Shown in pieces: positions 53,436 through 57,600 of a DNA stretch of 64,000 nt (position 1 is its first letter; every line of letters begins with the position of its first letter). This stretch comes from Conus ventricosus. Taxonomy: Eukaryota > Mollusca > Gastropoda > Neogastropoda > Conidae. A program made the position numbers and the translations under genes. The notes under the pieces are model-generated. The model saw only the letters and a program-made list of their open reading frames with translations, was not told the DNA's origin and did not search any database. The stretch spans positions 45,752,551 to 45,816,550 of the forward strand of contig CM031595.1 in the NCBI GenBank assembly GCA_018398815.1, written 5' to 3'.

Positions 53436-54139
53436 GAAAACAGAAATGATTCAATAGCTAAGGATATGATTTATTCCAGGACCTTGCACACTTGTAACAT
53501 GCCCACTTCATTAGGTCAGTGGAGCTCTAGCACCCTTTGATGTTTGAACTGTTAAAGTTTTAAGACTGCCAAATACAAATTAAATGAAAGCTGACAGACT
53601 GGTGAAGGGAAAGTAAATCATAAAACTTGGTAAGAATTGAGAAAACATGGATGAGTTTTGGTCTAGGCTGGCTGTTATGAGTATACTCGTAAGTGGGCAC
53701 AGAGTGACACTCAGTGTCACGAGTTATCTCAGAATTCGCTTTCAACAGTTACAGTAAGATTGGAAATTTGTAGGTTTAATTATCCTACAGTGTATTTTGG
53801 TGTTTGAAATGTTACAATTTATTTCTAGCTCTACTCAAGGCTTTTCACATTGATACTAGACGATATCTAGGAAGTGTTAAACCTTTTTGAAAAAAAACCT
53901 GAGGAAACTTGTTCACATAAGAAAGTTATGACCAGTTTGTTAGACATCAGTTTGCCAGAAATTGTATGCAATAAACAATTACAGACTGTTTGGATGAGAC
54001 AGTGACAAATTTTCATCCGTCTAAATTTACTCCACTAAATTTACTCCGTCTAAATTGTGTGGTTTGTTCTGTAAATTTACAGCAAGTGAAAGCTCGTCTT
54101 CGACTTTTGGAAGCCCTGGTCCTGAAGCACCACGAATGA
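706..54139 (+). CDS. FAM13A: FAM13 family RhoGAP gene (25 visible coding exons, 5' partial)
   Basis: Spliced gene encoding a FAM13A/B-like protein. Exons 1-3 encode most of a RhoGAP domain (arginine-finger motif EGIFR, then [18 protein letters not shown] and a GPN block). RhoGAP domains stimulate GTP hydrolysis by Rho GTPases. The middle is Ser/Pro/acidic and probably disordered. The C-terminal half carries the conserved FAM13 blocks: [17 protein letters not shown], then [12 protein letters not shown], then [20 protein letters not shown] and [10 protein letters not shown] just before the stop. Visible coding sequence sums to about 2.86 kb (roughly 950 codons), close to vertebrate FAM13A in size. 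Exon phases agree at nearly every junction from exon 4 on. Exceptions are one-base indels in exons 1-3 and a one-base phase conflict between exons 8 and 9. An invertebrate copy is probably co-orthologous to FAM13A and FAM13B, so the symbol is a family label. FAM13C is less likely because it lacks RhoGAP. Confidence 0.88.
1685..1865 (+). CDS. FAM13A: FAM13 exon 2: RhoGAP, middle part
   Basis: Acceptor TTTCCAG ends at 1684 and donor GTACC starts at 1866. RhoGAP-like pieces occur in successive frames: [16 protein letters not shown], then [23 protein letters not shown] and a GPNIF block at the end. At least three one-base indels are needed to join them: near 1796-1802, the TT at 1815-1816, and the T-run at 1845-1848. 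The 5' quarter of the exon is also out of frame. Splice borders are intact and the C-terminal GPN motif is placed as in FAM13 RhoGAP domains. Confidence 0.7.
1866..4774. other. Intron between exons 2 and 3, part before the Gypsy array
   Basis: No coding sequence recognised. ATGCATGCAT motifs lie near 2400. The stretch 3361-3780 is GC-richer and looks repeat-like, but I cannot name it. From about 3850 the texture changes to long homopolymer runs that continue into the retrotransposon. A CT-rich run lies at about 4543-4612. Confidence 0.5.
3940..4070 (-). repeat. Possible tRNA-derived SINE fragment
   Basis: On the minus strand, GGGTTTAATTCCC (3998-4010) resembles a Pol III B box, preceded at tRNA-like distance by an A-box-like segment. 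It resembles the SINE head at 23490. The sequence is in the homopolymer-rich segment, so this is weak. Confidence 0.25.
4775..5994 (+). repeat. LTR 1 (5' LTR of copy A)
   Basis: Aligns along its length with LTRs 2 and 3, for example the stretch around CGGCGCCAGTTAAG and the AG-rich block at 5230-5540. It is about 100 bases shorter and full of run-length changes. The start is inferred from the TGAGGGTAAAATTC that matches the TGTCACGGTCAAAATTC start of the other copies. Confidence 0.75.
9254..9980 (+). pseudogene. Gypsy reverse transcriptase, copy A (frameshifted)
   Basis: Ty3/Gypsy RT blocks occur in several frames: [21 protein letters not shown], the CVDYRRLN block, [17 protein letters not shown], then the catalytic FMDD box at 9725-9736. 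Copy A has one-base gains and losses relative to copy B (for example at 9557 and 9655), so no continuous protein is encoded as assembled. Confidence 0.85.
10140..10520 (+). pseudogene. Gypsy RNase H, copy A
   Basis: Blocks [19 protein letters not shown] and [20 protein letters not shown], ending SRVV and a stop at 10518-10520. Frame breaks occur near 10222 and 10275. In this family RNase H is the last coding domain before the 3' LTR. No integrase follows it here. Confidence 0.8.
11085..12404 (+). repeat. LTR 2 (shared middle LTR)
   Basis: Begins TGTCACGG directly after the polypurine tract and ends CGAGGTTGACA; 1320 bases. It differs from LTR 3 almost only by one-base indels. It serves as 3' LTR of copy A and 5' LTR of copy B. 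A TATA-like TATTTATA lies at 12154-12161. An AG-rich block with purine-strand bias covers about 11590-11900. Confidence 0.88.
12411..12425 (+). other. Candidate tRNA primer-binding site
   Basis: TGGCGGCCTGCCAGG begins a few bases after the end of LTR 2, where a PBS beginning TGG (complement of tRNA 3' CCA) is expected. I could not match it to a specific tRNA from memory. Confidence 0.45.
12804..14040 (+). pseudogene. Gypsy gag (copy B) with zinc knuckle
   Basis: Starts at ATG 12804 (MAEEK). An Arg/Glu-rich coiled region follows (residues like [12 protein letters not shown]), then a capsid-like part at about 13139-13600, then one CCHC zinc knuckle (Cys-x2-Cys-x4-His-x4-Cys) at 13799-13840. 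Gag proteins package the element RNA, and the knuckle binds RNA. Several one-base shifts break the frame, so at least four separate frames carry the pieces. Confidence 0.8.
14041..14310 (+). pseudogene. Gypsy aspartic protease (copy B)
   Basis: The motif [11 protein letters not shown] with the catalytic Asp-Thr-Gly at 14065-14073 lies straight after gag. One open frame runs 14032-14304. A flap-like and a second conserved block ([13 protein letters not shown]) follow at retropepsin spacing. The enzyme would cleave the polyprotein. Confidence 0.78.
14540..15560 (+). pseudogene. Gypsy integrase (copy B), upstream of RT
   Basis: The N-terminal HHCC zinc domain includes [19 protein letters not shown] and [10 protein letters not shown]. 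The DDE core shows Asp at 14828-14830 (VDLIGP), Asp at 15009-15011 (before RGSQFTSG) and Glu at 15117-15119 (GLVERFNG). The last two are 35 residues apart (DD35E). A C-terminal basic part follows to about 15560. The frame breaks near 15000 and 15290. It lies before, not after, the RT/RNase H part, which is unusual for Ty3/Gypsy. Confidence 0.88.
15589..16620 (+). pseudogene. Gypsy reverse transcriptase (copy B)
   Basis: A continuous frame at 15589-16044 covers a linker and the RT start ([19 protein letters not shown]). Further RT blocks are [15 protein letters not shown] and the catalytic FMDD at 16351-16362, followed by the thumb ([14 protein letters not shown]). Breaks: an extra A in the run near 16031 and a missing G near 16277. 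The sequence is Ty3/Gypsy type, not Copia type. Confidence 0.88.
16697..17152 (+). pseudogene. Gypsy RNase H (copy B)
   Basis: From [19 protein letters not shown] (first catalytic Asp codon 16802-16804) through [19 protein letters not shown] and [13 protein letters not shown] to a stop after SRVV at 17152. Open from 16697. It degrades RNA in the RNA:DNA hybrid. It is the last coding domain, 570 bases before LTR 3. Confidence 0.85.
17153..17721 (+). other. Non-coding 3' region of Gypsy copy B with polypurine tract
   Basis: No reading frame. It contains a short direct repeat of TTCTTTGTGAGACTTGTTCA type near 17262-17311 and ends in AAGGGGGAAA at 17711-17720, the plus-strand primer site. The same region in copy A is 10521-11084. 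Confidence 0.6.
17722..19038 (+). repeat. LTR 3 (3' LTR of copy B)
   Basis: TGTCACGG at 17722 to GGTTGACA at 19038; 1317 bases. Host intron sequence resumes at 19039, 293 bases before exon 3. Confidence 0.88.
19331..19457 (+). CDS. FAM13A: FAM13 exon 3: end of RhoGAP
   Basis: The acceptor AACAG ends at 19330 and the donor GTGAGC starts at 19458. Reads [20 protein letters not shown] then [17 protein letters not shown], matching the last RhoGAP helices of FAM13. The G-run at 19335-19339 seems one base too long to join exon 2. A TAA lies three bases before the donor. One missing base near 19450-19456 would remove this stop and also give the correct phase for exon 4. Confidence 0.8.
19749..19804 (+). 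repeat. (TG)28 directly before exon 4
   Basis: An uninterrupted TG run ends 11 bases before the first base of exon 4 and takes the place of a polypyrimidine tract. Confidence 0.95.
19816..19940 (+). CDS. FAM13A: FAM13 exon 4: Ser/Pro-rich linker
   Basis: ATGCAACAG acceptor; donor GTATTT at 19941. Reads [19 protein letters not shown] and ends VPAPRK. Low complexity, probably disordered. 125 bases: 2 + 41 codons. Confidence 0.82.
19988..20046 (+). repeat. (GT)n in intron 4
   Basis: Begins 48 bases after the exon 4 donor. A second interrupted GT run follows at about 20105-20142. Confidence 0.95.
20407..20561 (+). CDS. FAM13A: FAM13 exon 5
   Basis: Acceptor TCGTACAG; donor GTAGGG at 20562. Reads [19 protein letters not shown] and later [19 protein letters not shown]. 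Acidic and Ser-rich, no domain recognised. Starts on a codon boundary and leaves two bases. Confidence 0.85.
20562..21794. other. Intron 5 with a 3-copy ~130-bp tandem repeat
   Basis: Units begin at about 20725, 20854 and 20984 (each starts GCC[C/T]GTTTGGTCA and contains GATGTAGTGCCATCA). The array fades out at about 21112. Copies differ by scattered substitutions. The rest of the intron is AT-rich without further signal. Confidence 0.8.
21795..21845 (+). CDS. FAM13A: FAM13 exon 6
   Basis: 51-base exon; acceptor TATTGCAG, donor GTAAGT. Completes Ser with exon 5, then [16 protein letters not shown]. Leaves GA, completed by exon 7. Confidence 0.82.
21846..22773. other. Intron 6
   Basis: AT-rich, no repeat family or coding sequence recognised. 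Confidence 0.5.
22774..22844 (+). CDS. FAM13A: FAM13 exon 7
   Basis: Acceptor TTTTTTTTTCCAG ends at 22773; donor GTACTG at 22845. Reads [20 protein letters not shown], a conserved helical LVEKTI segment seen in FAM13 proteins after RhoGAP. Leaves one base (G). Confidence 0.85.
23638..25127 (+). mobile_element. Internally deleted piggyBac transposon
   Basis: Flanked by TTAA on both sides (23634-23637 and 25128-25131), the strict piggyBac target duplication. Termini CCCTCTTGTATTCA and TGAATACAAGAGGG are a 14-bp perfect inverted repeat beginning CCC. Subterminal GGGCGCAGACGGGAGC is repeated at about 23657 and 23700. The interior encodes transposase ends without the catalytic core. Confidence 0.92.
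23921..24503 (+). pseudogene. piggyBac transposase remnant (N- and C-termini only)
   Basis: ATG at 23921 opens an acidic N-terminus ([20 protein letters not shown]), as in PGBD-type transposases. After a frame break the start of the DDE_Tnp_1_7 domain follows ([20 protein letters not shown], then INRYAQQKQ). The sequence then jumps to the C-terminal cysteine-rich domain ([15 protein letters not shown]) and a stop at 24501. The DDD catalytic centre is missing, so it cannot transpose itself. Confidence 0.85.
26184..26233 (+). CDS. FAM13A: FAM13 exon 8
   Basis: 50-base exon, acceptor GTTTTAG, donor GTGAGT. Reads [17 protein letters not shown] and ends on a codon boundary. The next recognised exon needs two bases before it, so a microexon or a one-base error lies between. 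Confidence 0.72.
26234..28091. other. Intron 8 with a tRNA-derived SINE
   Basis: Mostly AT-rich. The SINE head lies at 27051-27125. No exon seen that would repair the exon 8/9 phase. Confidence 0.5.
27051..27360 (+). repeat. tRNA-derived SINE
   Basis: A box-like TGCCTCACGGATAAAGCA (27061-27078) and B box GGGTTCATTCCC (27103-27114) at tRNA spacing. An unrelated body follows to roughly 27360. The head does not fold as a credible functional tRNA. Confidence 0.6.
28092..28233 (+). CDS. FAM13A: FAM13 exon 9
   Basis: Reads [20 protein letters not shown], then [19 protein letters not shown] and NPVDKML. Donor GTAGGT at 28234. The acceptor (TTTGAAG) is weak and gives one leading base, which does not fit exon 8. 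Confidence 0.8.
28289..28330 (+). repeat. (TG)n in intron 9
   Basis: Main run begins 55 bases after the exon 9 donor; shorter GT stretches start at 28257. Confidence 0.93.
28331..29370. other. Intron 9 remainder
   Basis: No element or exon recognised. Confidence 0.45.
29371..29426 (+). CDS. FAM13A: FAM13 exon 10
   Basis: Acceptor TTTTTTCCAG; donor GTAAGA. Reads [18 protein letters not shown] and leaves AC, completed to Thr by exon 11. Confidence 0.82.
29427..31230. other. Intron 10
   Basis: AT-rich. No element recognised. Confidence 0.45.
31231..31288 (+). CDS. FAM13A: FAM13 exon 11
   Basis: Acceptor GTTGACAG; donor GTGAGT. Reads [19 protein letters not shown] in the phase set by exon 10 and ends on a codon boundary. 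Confidence 0.82.
32420..33503 (+). pseudogene. LINE reverse transcriptase, inactive
   Basis: Open at 32904-33503. Non-LTR RT blocks: [47 protein letters not shown]. The catalytic [F/Y]ADD box reads FEDN, losing an essential Asp. Upstream, [16 protein letters not shown] type sequence at about 32460-32520 is the usual pre-RT region. Confidence 0.85.
33620..35024 (+). pseudogene. LINE thumb, RNase H and C-terminal Cys region
   Basis: [19 protein letters not shown] (RT thumb) is at about 33690-33740. An RNase H region follows with several breaks, including [15 protein letters not shown] at about 34548-34592. The last part (34776-35024) contains [17 protein letters not shown], typical of the C-terminus of RNase H-bearing LINEs. 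Confidence 0.8.
35271..35667 (+). CDS. FAM13A: FAM13 exon 12 (largest exon)
   Basis: Acceptor GTTTTACAG; donor GTGAGG at 35668. 397 bases, fully open. Starts [20 protein letters not shown], a basic Ser/Pro segment with possible kinase or 14-3-3 sites. Then an acidic stretch, and [17 protein letters not shown] at the end, a conserved FAM13-type segment. Leaves one base. Confidence 0.9.
35715..35945 (+). repeat. (GT)n block followed by poly-G and (GA)n
   Basis: Interrupted GT run at 35715-35820, starting 48 bases after the exon 12 donor; poly-G at about 35906-35920 and (GA)n at about 35921-35945. Confidence 0.93.
36266..36340 (+). repeat. ~38-bp tandem duplication carrying acceptor-like sites
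   Basis: AATGTGTGTTCTTG then TTTTACAGAGCAAA occurs twice, at about 36274 and 36311. Each copy has a plausible 3' splice site upstream of the real exon 13 acceptor. Confidence 0.75.
36389..36506 (+). CDS. FAM13A: FAM13 exon 13
   Basis: Acceptor GTTTTGACAG; donor GTGAGT. Reads [19 protein letters not shown], then [20 protein letters not shown]. Phase agrees with exons 12 and 14. Confidence 0.88.
36507..37170. other. Intron 13
   Basis: AT-rich with a CTAC/ATGT simple run near 36930-36990. No element seen. Confidence 0.45.
37171..37236 (+). CDS. FAM13A: FAM13 exon 14
   Basis: Acceptor TTTTTTCAAG; donor GTAAGT. Reads [19 protein letters not shown] and leaves AT for the Met of exon 15. Confidence 0.8.
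37237..38363. other. Intron 14
   Basis: No element or exon recognised. GC is somewhat raised at 37560-37800. Confidence 0.45.
38364..38416 (+). CDS. FAM13A: FAM13 exon 15
   Basis: Acceptor GTGTGCAG; donor GTGAGA. Reads [18 protein letters not shown], the start of the conserved FAM13 helical region, continued by exon 16. Confidence 0.88.
38479..39932 (+). mobile_element. Internally deleted hAT transposon, copy 1
   Basis: Termini CAGTGTTGATTCTAG and CTAGAATCAACACTG are a 15-bp perfect inverted repeat. They are flanked by CATAAG (38473-38478 and 39933-39938), a 6-bp target duplication verified by the unfilled copy of the site in the opposite MITE arm. It contains transposase N- and C-terminal remnants. 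A (TG)n lies at 39691-39732 inside the element. Confidence 0.9.
38756..39378 (+). pseudogene. hAT transposase remnant (zinc finger joined to hATC end)
   Basis: ATG at 38756 ([12 protein letters not shown]). Then an acidic region and a BED/TTF-like zinc-finger part: [29 protein letters not shown] and [13 protein letters not shown] in shifting frames. At about 39190 it jumps to the C-terminal dimerisation region: [35 protein letters not shown], stop at 39376-39378. This resembles ZNF862-like hAT proteins. The RNase H-like catalytic core is missing. Confidence 0.8.
40230..41036. other. Intron 15 remainder with a long (CA)n block
   Basis: (CA)n with TGCA interruptions covers about 40664-40884. 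It is the longest microsatellite in the window and, unlike most others, CA on the sense strand. Confidence 0.9.
41037..41095 (+). CDS. FAM13A: FAM13 exon 16: helical module 1, first half
   Basis: Acceptor TTTCATTGCAG; donor GTAGGT. Reads [19 protein letters not shown], a close match to a FAM13A block (KKI-x-x-FEE-x-F). Confidence 0.93.
41335..41461 (+). repeat. Interrupted (GT)n in intron 16
   Basis: GT run with GC, AC and AT interruptions; no exon contact. Confidence 0.92.
41663..41744 (+). CDS. FAM13A: FAM13 exon 17: helical module 1, second half
   Basis: Acceptor TGACGTAG; donor GTGAGT. Reads [20 protein letters not shown] and RTRKDLK. Leaves A. Confidence 0.9.
42192..42470 (+). repeat. 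(GT)n and ~80-bp tandem duplication in intron 17
   Basis: (GT)27 at 42192-42245. An ~80-base unit (TTTGTTTCA...CAGTCAGTGGAATGGATTT) occurs twice at about 42320-42455. Confidence 0.8.
42605..42768 (+). CDS. FAM13A: FAM13 exon 18
   Basis: Acceptor GAATTTTTAG; donor GTGAGT. Reads [38 protein letters not shown] and SRPEDVT. Starts with two bases and ends on a codon boundary. Confidence 0.9.
43400..45600 (+). repeat. TGATGATGTGTTGGTG minisatellite
   Basis: About 1.6 kb of imperfect units built from TGATGATG, TGTTGGTG and TGGTGTGATGATG, interrupted by hAT copy 2. It continues to the exon 19 acceptor, so the last repeat-like unit (GGTGATGTGTTACAG) forms the splice site. Confidence 0.88.
44300..44891 (+). 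mobile_element. Internally deleted hAT transposon, copy 2 (same family)
   Basis: Termini CAGAGCTTACTTTAG and CTAGATTAAGCTCTG are imperfect inverted repeats related to copy 1. Flanks ATGGTA (44294-44299 and 44892-44897) give a 6-bp target duplication. ATG at 44610 opens [12 protein letters not shown], matching the N-terminus of copy 1. After a frame break [11 protein letters not shown] follows. The 3' end shares the TATATGAGGGGG and CCCCCTTTTTGAAA style tail with copy 1. Confidence 0.85.
45602..45685 (+). CDS. FAM13A: FAM13 exon 19: helical module 2, first half
   Basis: Acceptor GTGTTACAG, donor GTATGT. 84 bases, phase 0. Reads [19 protein letters not shown] and HFEGLHGRP, a strong FAM13A/B signature. 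Confidence 0.93.
46400..47028 (+). pseudogene. DIRS RNase H / end of RT ORF
   Basis: [13 protein letters not shown] near 46440, then after a break [37 protein letters not shown] and [30 protein letters not shown]. These are typical C-terminal RT/RNase H blocks of DIRS elements. The frame from 46495 overlaps the recombinase ORF in another frame, as is common in DIRS. Confidence 0.82.
46942..48036 (+). pseudogene. DIRS tyrosine recombinase (two frameshifts)
   Basis: N-terminal SAM-like part: [36 protein letters not shown]. Catalytic part: [12 protein letters not shown] with Arg at about 47501, HEVR (His-x-x-Arg) at 47887-47898, and Tyr in FYLRD at 47995-47997. Stop at 48034. The R-H-R-Y set is complete but spread over three frames (breaks near 47465 and 47690). 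The enzyme would integrate a circular DNA copy. Confidence 0.87.
48127..48217 (+). repeat. DIRS internal complementary region
   Basis: First half (48127-48165) is the reverse complement of 45848-45887. Second half (48166-48217) is the reverse complement of about 48422-48476. Together they are the reverse complement of the two element ends joined. Confidence 0.85.
48477..48982. other. Intron 19 remainder
   Basis: AT-rich; nothing recognised. Confidence 0.45.
48983..49066 (+). CDS. FAM13A: FAM13 exon 20: helical module 2, second half
   Basis: Acceptor TCTGTTCCAG; donor GTGAGT. 84 bases, phase 0. Reads [20 protein letters not shown] and [15 protein letters not shown] is the most recognisable FAM13A/B motif. 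Confidence 0.95.
49067..50096. other. Intron 20
   Basis: AT-rich; nothing recognised. Confidence 0.45.
50097..50180 (+). CDS. FAM13A: FAM13 exon 21
   Basis: Acceptor CACGTCAG; donor GTAAGT. 84 bases, phase 0. Reads [20 protein letters not shown] and GAPTNTLF, a Pro/acidic linker. Confidence 0.88.
50261..50320 (+). repeat. (GT)30 in intron 21
   Basis: Uninterrupted run starting 81 bases after the exon 21 donor. Confidence 0.95.
50321..51047. other. Intron 21 remainder
   Basis: No element recognised; pyrimidine-rich end before the acceptor. Confidence 0.45.
51048..51274 (+). CDS. FAM13A: FAM13 exon 22
   Basis: Acceptor TCCCCTCAG; donor GTGAGT. 227 bases, fully open: [20 protein letters not shown], then [17 protein letters not shown] and [10 protein letters not shown]. 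The Glu run and the SxSNLHE segment fit FAM13A just before its last helical module. Confidence 0.92.
51307..51357 (+). repeat. (GT)n in intron 22
   Basis: Starts 33 bases after the exon 22 donor. Confidence 0.95.
51751..51852 (+). CDS. FAM13A: FAM13 exon 23: helical module 3, first half
   Basis: Acceptor TTTTTACCTGCAG; donor GTGAGT. Reads [20 protein letters not shown] then [14 protein letters not shown]. Conserved with FAM13A near its C-terminus. Confidence 0.94.
51853..52472. other. Intron 23
   Basis: G-rich patches near 51920-51960 and 52228-52250; nothing else recognised. Confidence 0.45.
52473..52527 (+). CDS. FAM13A: FAM13 exon 24: helical module 3, middle
   Basis: Acceptor TTGCTTGCAG; donor GTAAGA. 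Completes Arg with exon 23, then [18 protein letters not shown]. Confidence 0.93.
52528..54082. other. Intron 24 with (CA)n
   Basis: (CA)34 at about 53366-53433; otherwise AT-rich without recognised elements. Confidence 0.7.
54083..54139 (+). CDS. FAM13A: FAM13 exon 25: C-terminal coding exon
   Basis: Acceptor AAATTTACAG; reads [18 protein letters not shown] and TGA at 54137-54139. Ends shortly after the conserved KARLRLLE helix, as FAM13A does. Confidence 0.94.
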   Translation, partial: QVKARLRLLEALVLKHHE

Positions 54140-54680
54140 AGATGACTACCAGGGAGAAAAAAAGAACGACTGGGAACACTTGATGGAAAAAAGAGTCATC
54201 TGACTGGAGCCGTTGAGAATCTGTGTTCTTGAGAGGAGTTGAAAATGTGGTTGTATGATAGCTTGACTTTGAAATCCAGCGTAATTGTTGATCGTCGTTC
54301 TTCCAAGAGCAGTTTGTTCAAATTGACAGTGTGTTTCACAAGTACTCTGTTACTGGACACCCTCATTGTGATGTTGGAGAGATGGCAACTGCATCTGTGA
54401 TTGATTGCTTTCTGTTCTTGCCCAGAGTCATGGGAAAACATCGATTGAATAGGTTAGTTGGTCTCCTGCAATGAAACAGGAGGTAACCAGATATGTTTTG
54501 TATTCTGTATCATTTATTTCCTTCTTTTTTTCCTCCTTGTTATCCGAATCTGTGCACATAAGTTAACTGGTTGGTTGGTTGTAAATATTTGTGGATTCTT
54601 ATTGGATTTATGTTAGATATGATCTTTTTAAATGTTGAAAAAATATTTTAGTATGTTTGTGAAGGTATGTTACATGAAAA

Positions 54681-54686
54681 ATTAAA
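54681..54686 (+). promoter_or_regulatory. Candidate poly(A) signal (ATTAAA)
   Basis: First strong hexamer after the stop codon, about 540 bases downstream. GT-rich sequence follows within 40 bases. Later AATAAA sites could give longer 3' UTRs. Confidence 0.35.
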
Positions 54687-57600
54687 CATATTTATTGCTG
54701 TAATAAGAGTTACGGTGTTAAAAAGTTGAATTTGTTACAGGAGATTCTTTCCTTTTACTGTTTATACCCTTTTTGTGTTCTGGTTGGGTATTTTTATCCC
54801 CCATCAGCATTTTATTGAAAGGAAACAGTTCCTACACTGGAGATACTAAAGACGATTAGAATCGGATGGGAGGTATAGAAATATCAAGACATTACAGATT
54901 AAAGAAAAACAGTGAGGGCCAATTGAATCTCAGCAGCAGAAGACCTCTGTGGCTTTTCTCTTACTGATCAAGGCGTAATGAACAAGAGCATCATCAGGCA
55001 TGATTTGAACACATATATACAATACAAAGACAGTTTATATACGTGTCTGCATTTGCTCATTCACAAACATAAAAGCAGAATCAGTTCATTCTAGGTCATG
55101 ATGTGAATCTTTGGATGTTGACATAACTGTATGAATGGATTTGCTTTTTACTGCAGTACAGTTGTATAACCCTGTCTGCTGTGCATGCACACAGACTGAA
55201 AGAACATGTCAAATCAGGGTGCTATTTCTGAAATGTATGACACTAACAGCTTGCCGGTGTGTTTGTAGATGGAGTTTTCCTGTTGTTTTCTGTCTCCCTC
55301 CATGTACTGCTCCTGTTTTTCTAAGATTCATGTATGAATACACAACCTGCCAAATACTGTATGTATGTATAATATGTCTATATAGAGAGAGAGGGAGAGA
55401 GAGATATATACATAATTATATATTTTGTTATCCCTTCTCTCTACCCCCTCCACTCCTCCCATCTCCCCTCTTCCTGCCCCTTCTCGTCTCCCTGACAATA
55501 GATAAATGTTTCTAATTTTTGTGCCTGTATGTTGTAATATGAAAATATTTTTGTGATGCCATACTGAGTTCACCTTTGTTGAACAAACATACCAAAGAAA
55601 ACACAAGAAACTGTGAATGATGATGTAACGAGAAGTACAGATATGTGTATCATAGCAAGATGACTCAGCTCCTAGTCACTTTACATATCTAAATTATTCA
55701 GCAAAACCAGTTTTGAATAGCAGTGTGAAATGGTGAATGAGATGTTGAAAAAGGTTTATTTGTAGTGTGTTTATGTTTTGTCACAGTATGCTGTATAGTT
55801 TTTCCTCATCCAATCAAAGGGTGTCGAATTGGTAAAGTCGCAGTTGTGTTAGAAATGATTTCTACTGCAGTCATTCTTGACATTTTATTTTTATTTTCCC
55901 CGATCATTTGTGGAAATGTCCCAGCAAACTATGGCCTTTTGTGTGAAGTAACGACCAACAGACGATTGGATAAGAGACTGGTTATGGCAACCTTATTTTC
56001 AGTGCTGATTCCTATGTTACAACAGTAATTGGTCAGCAGCAACAACAACAAAATGTACAGCAAGTTAGACACAATCCTTAGTAATATGCATGCCTGTCCT
56101 CCCAGCCTCCTCCCATCCAAAGAAAAATCTACAGCTACAGGACCATTTTTTTCTGTCACCCCAATCAAGTTACGTTGTGGTTCCTGTTGAATAGACTGGA
56201 AGAAAGGCTGAGGGGGCTAAGGTAGGATGTAGGGTGAAAGGTGACGGACATGAGCAGATTTTCCAGGTTAGATTACTGGTAGAGAAATGAAAGACTACCT
56301 CTATTTTGTTATCTTGACTTAATAAGGACAAAACAGCTGGACTGTGCAACAGATCTAGACCGAAATTCAAGTGTTCCAGATTAAGTACTTAGAGCCATTC
56401 TCTTCATTTTGTAAAGGAGCATAAGATGAATGGCAATCAAACTAGAGGATCTCCAGAATAAATGCTGCCAAGGTGTTCTCTGTGTTTCACAAAGGAGCAT
56501 AAGACTATTGGCAATCAGATGGAGATCAGCACATCCTTTGGCAGATGAGAATCTCTCCTTTTGTTTCCTCCTGTAATCAAATGATGTACACTTACCTGGC
56601 ACAGGCATGTATTTCATCATGATTCCCTGTACAAGACGTACTACTGAGTACAATGGAGGGAGGCGAGGCCATCTGTGAGAGACCCAGCTACATCGTTAAG
56701 GACAGCCTAAAGGACTGGACTAGTGACATCTTTTGTGCAGTGTTGTGCATTACTGAACACTGAGGGCTGTAGTGATCCTTGATTACCCCAGAGTTGGTCA
56801 GGCACCTGGATGATCAATTGTCATGGGACCATGAATATAGGGCATAAATTAAGACAGAGGATTCTGGGTCCAGGACAACGAGTTTATAGACTTTGATGAA
56901 TGCAAGTTTTGTCACAACAGCCATTTGAATTATTTCCGTGGACACAGTGTATTTATCCGTTCATTAAGTAATGAAGAAAGTTTTAGGATTTTGGATGCAA
57001 CTGTCTCCCTTCAATATTTGTTCTGAAACATTCAGACATGTATGTATACTAGTAACAATTAAGTTATGACTGATTATTTTTTCTGTTTTAAAACATATTT
57101 CATGATCACAGCAAAGAGTATCAATTGGTTCATGATGCAACTTTTCACTGCTCTGGTGTGCTATAATTGAGAAATAGATTGTTAAATATTTACATTATAT
57201 GGAAACATGTCTCCGTTTTGTGAATGTGGAAAAAAGTTTTGTTGCATCTGTGTTTTTAACTTTCTCAGAAAGTGATAATATTTGTTTTGTTTGTCCTTGG
57301 CCCAAACTAAAAGTGAATAGATATTGGCAGGTAACATACTTTTAAATATTAATGTTTCTTGTTTGTTTGTTTGAGATTTTTATGTCTGATTGTTTCTGTA
57401 AGCCACAGAACAAATGGAATATACTGCTGGCTAGCTAGTTAGCTTGCTAGATAGACAAAGATGTATGCAAAGGGAGACAGAGACAAAGAGAGGCAGACAG
57501 GGTTAAAGGTTAAAAGGTAAAAATGGAGACATATTCTGTACACTTCATTATGCTTTTGGTTGAAGAACTATACTTTCTGCTACTTGGGTAGAATTGTAAA

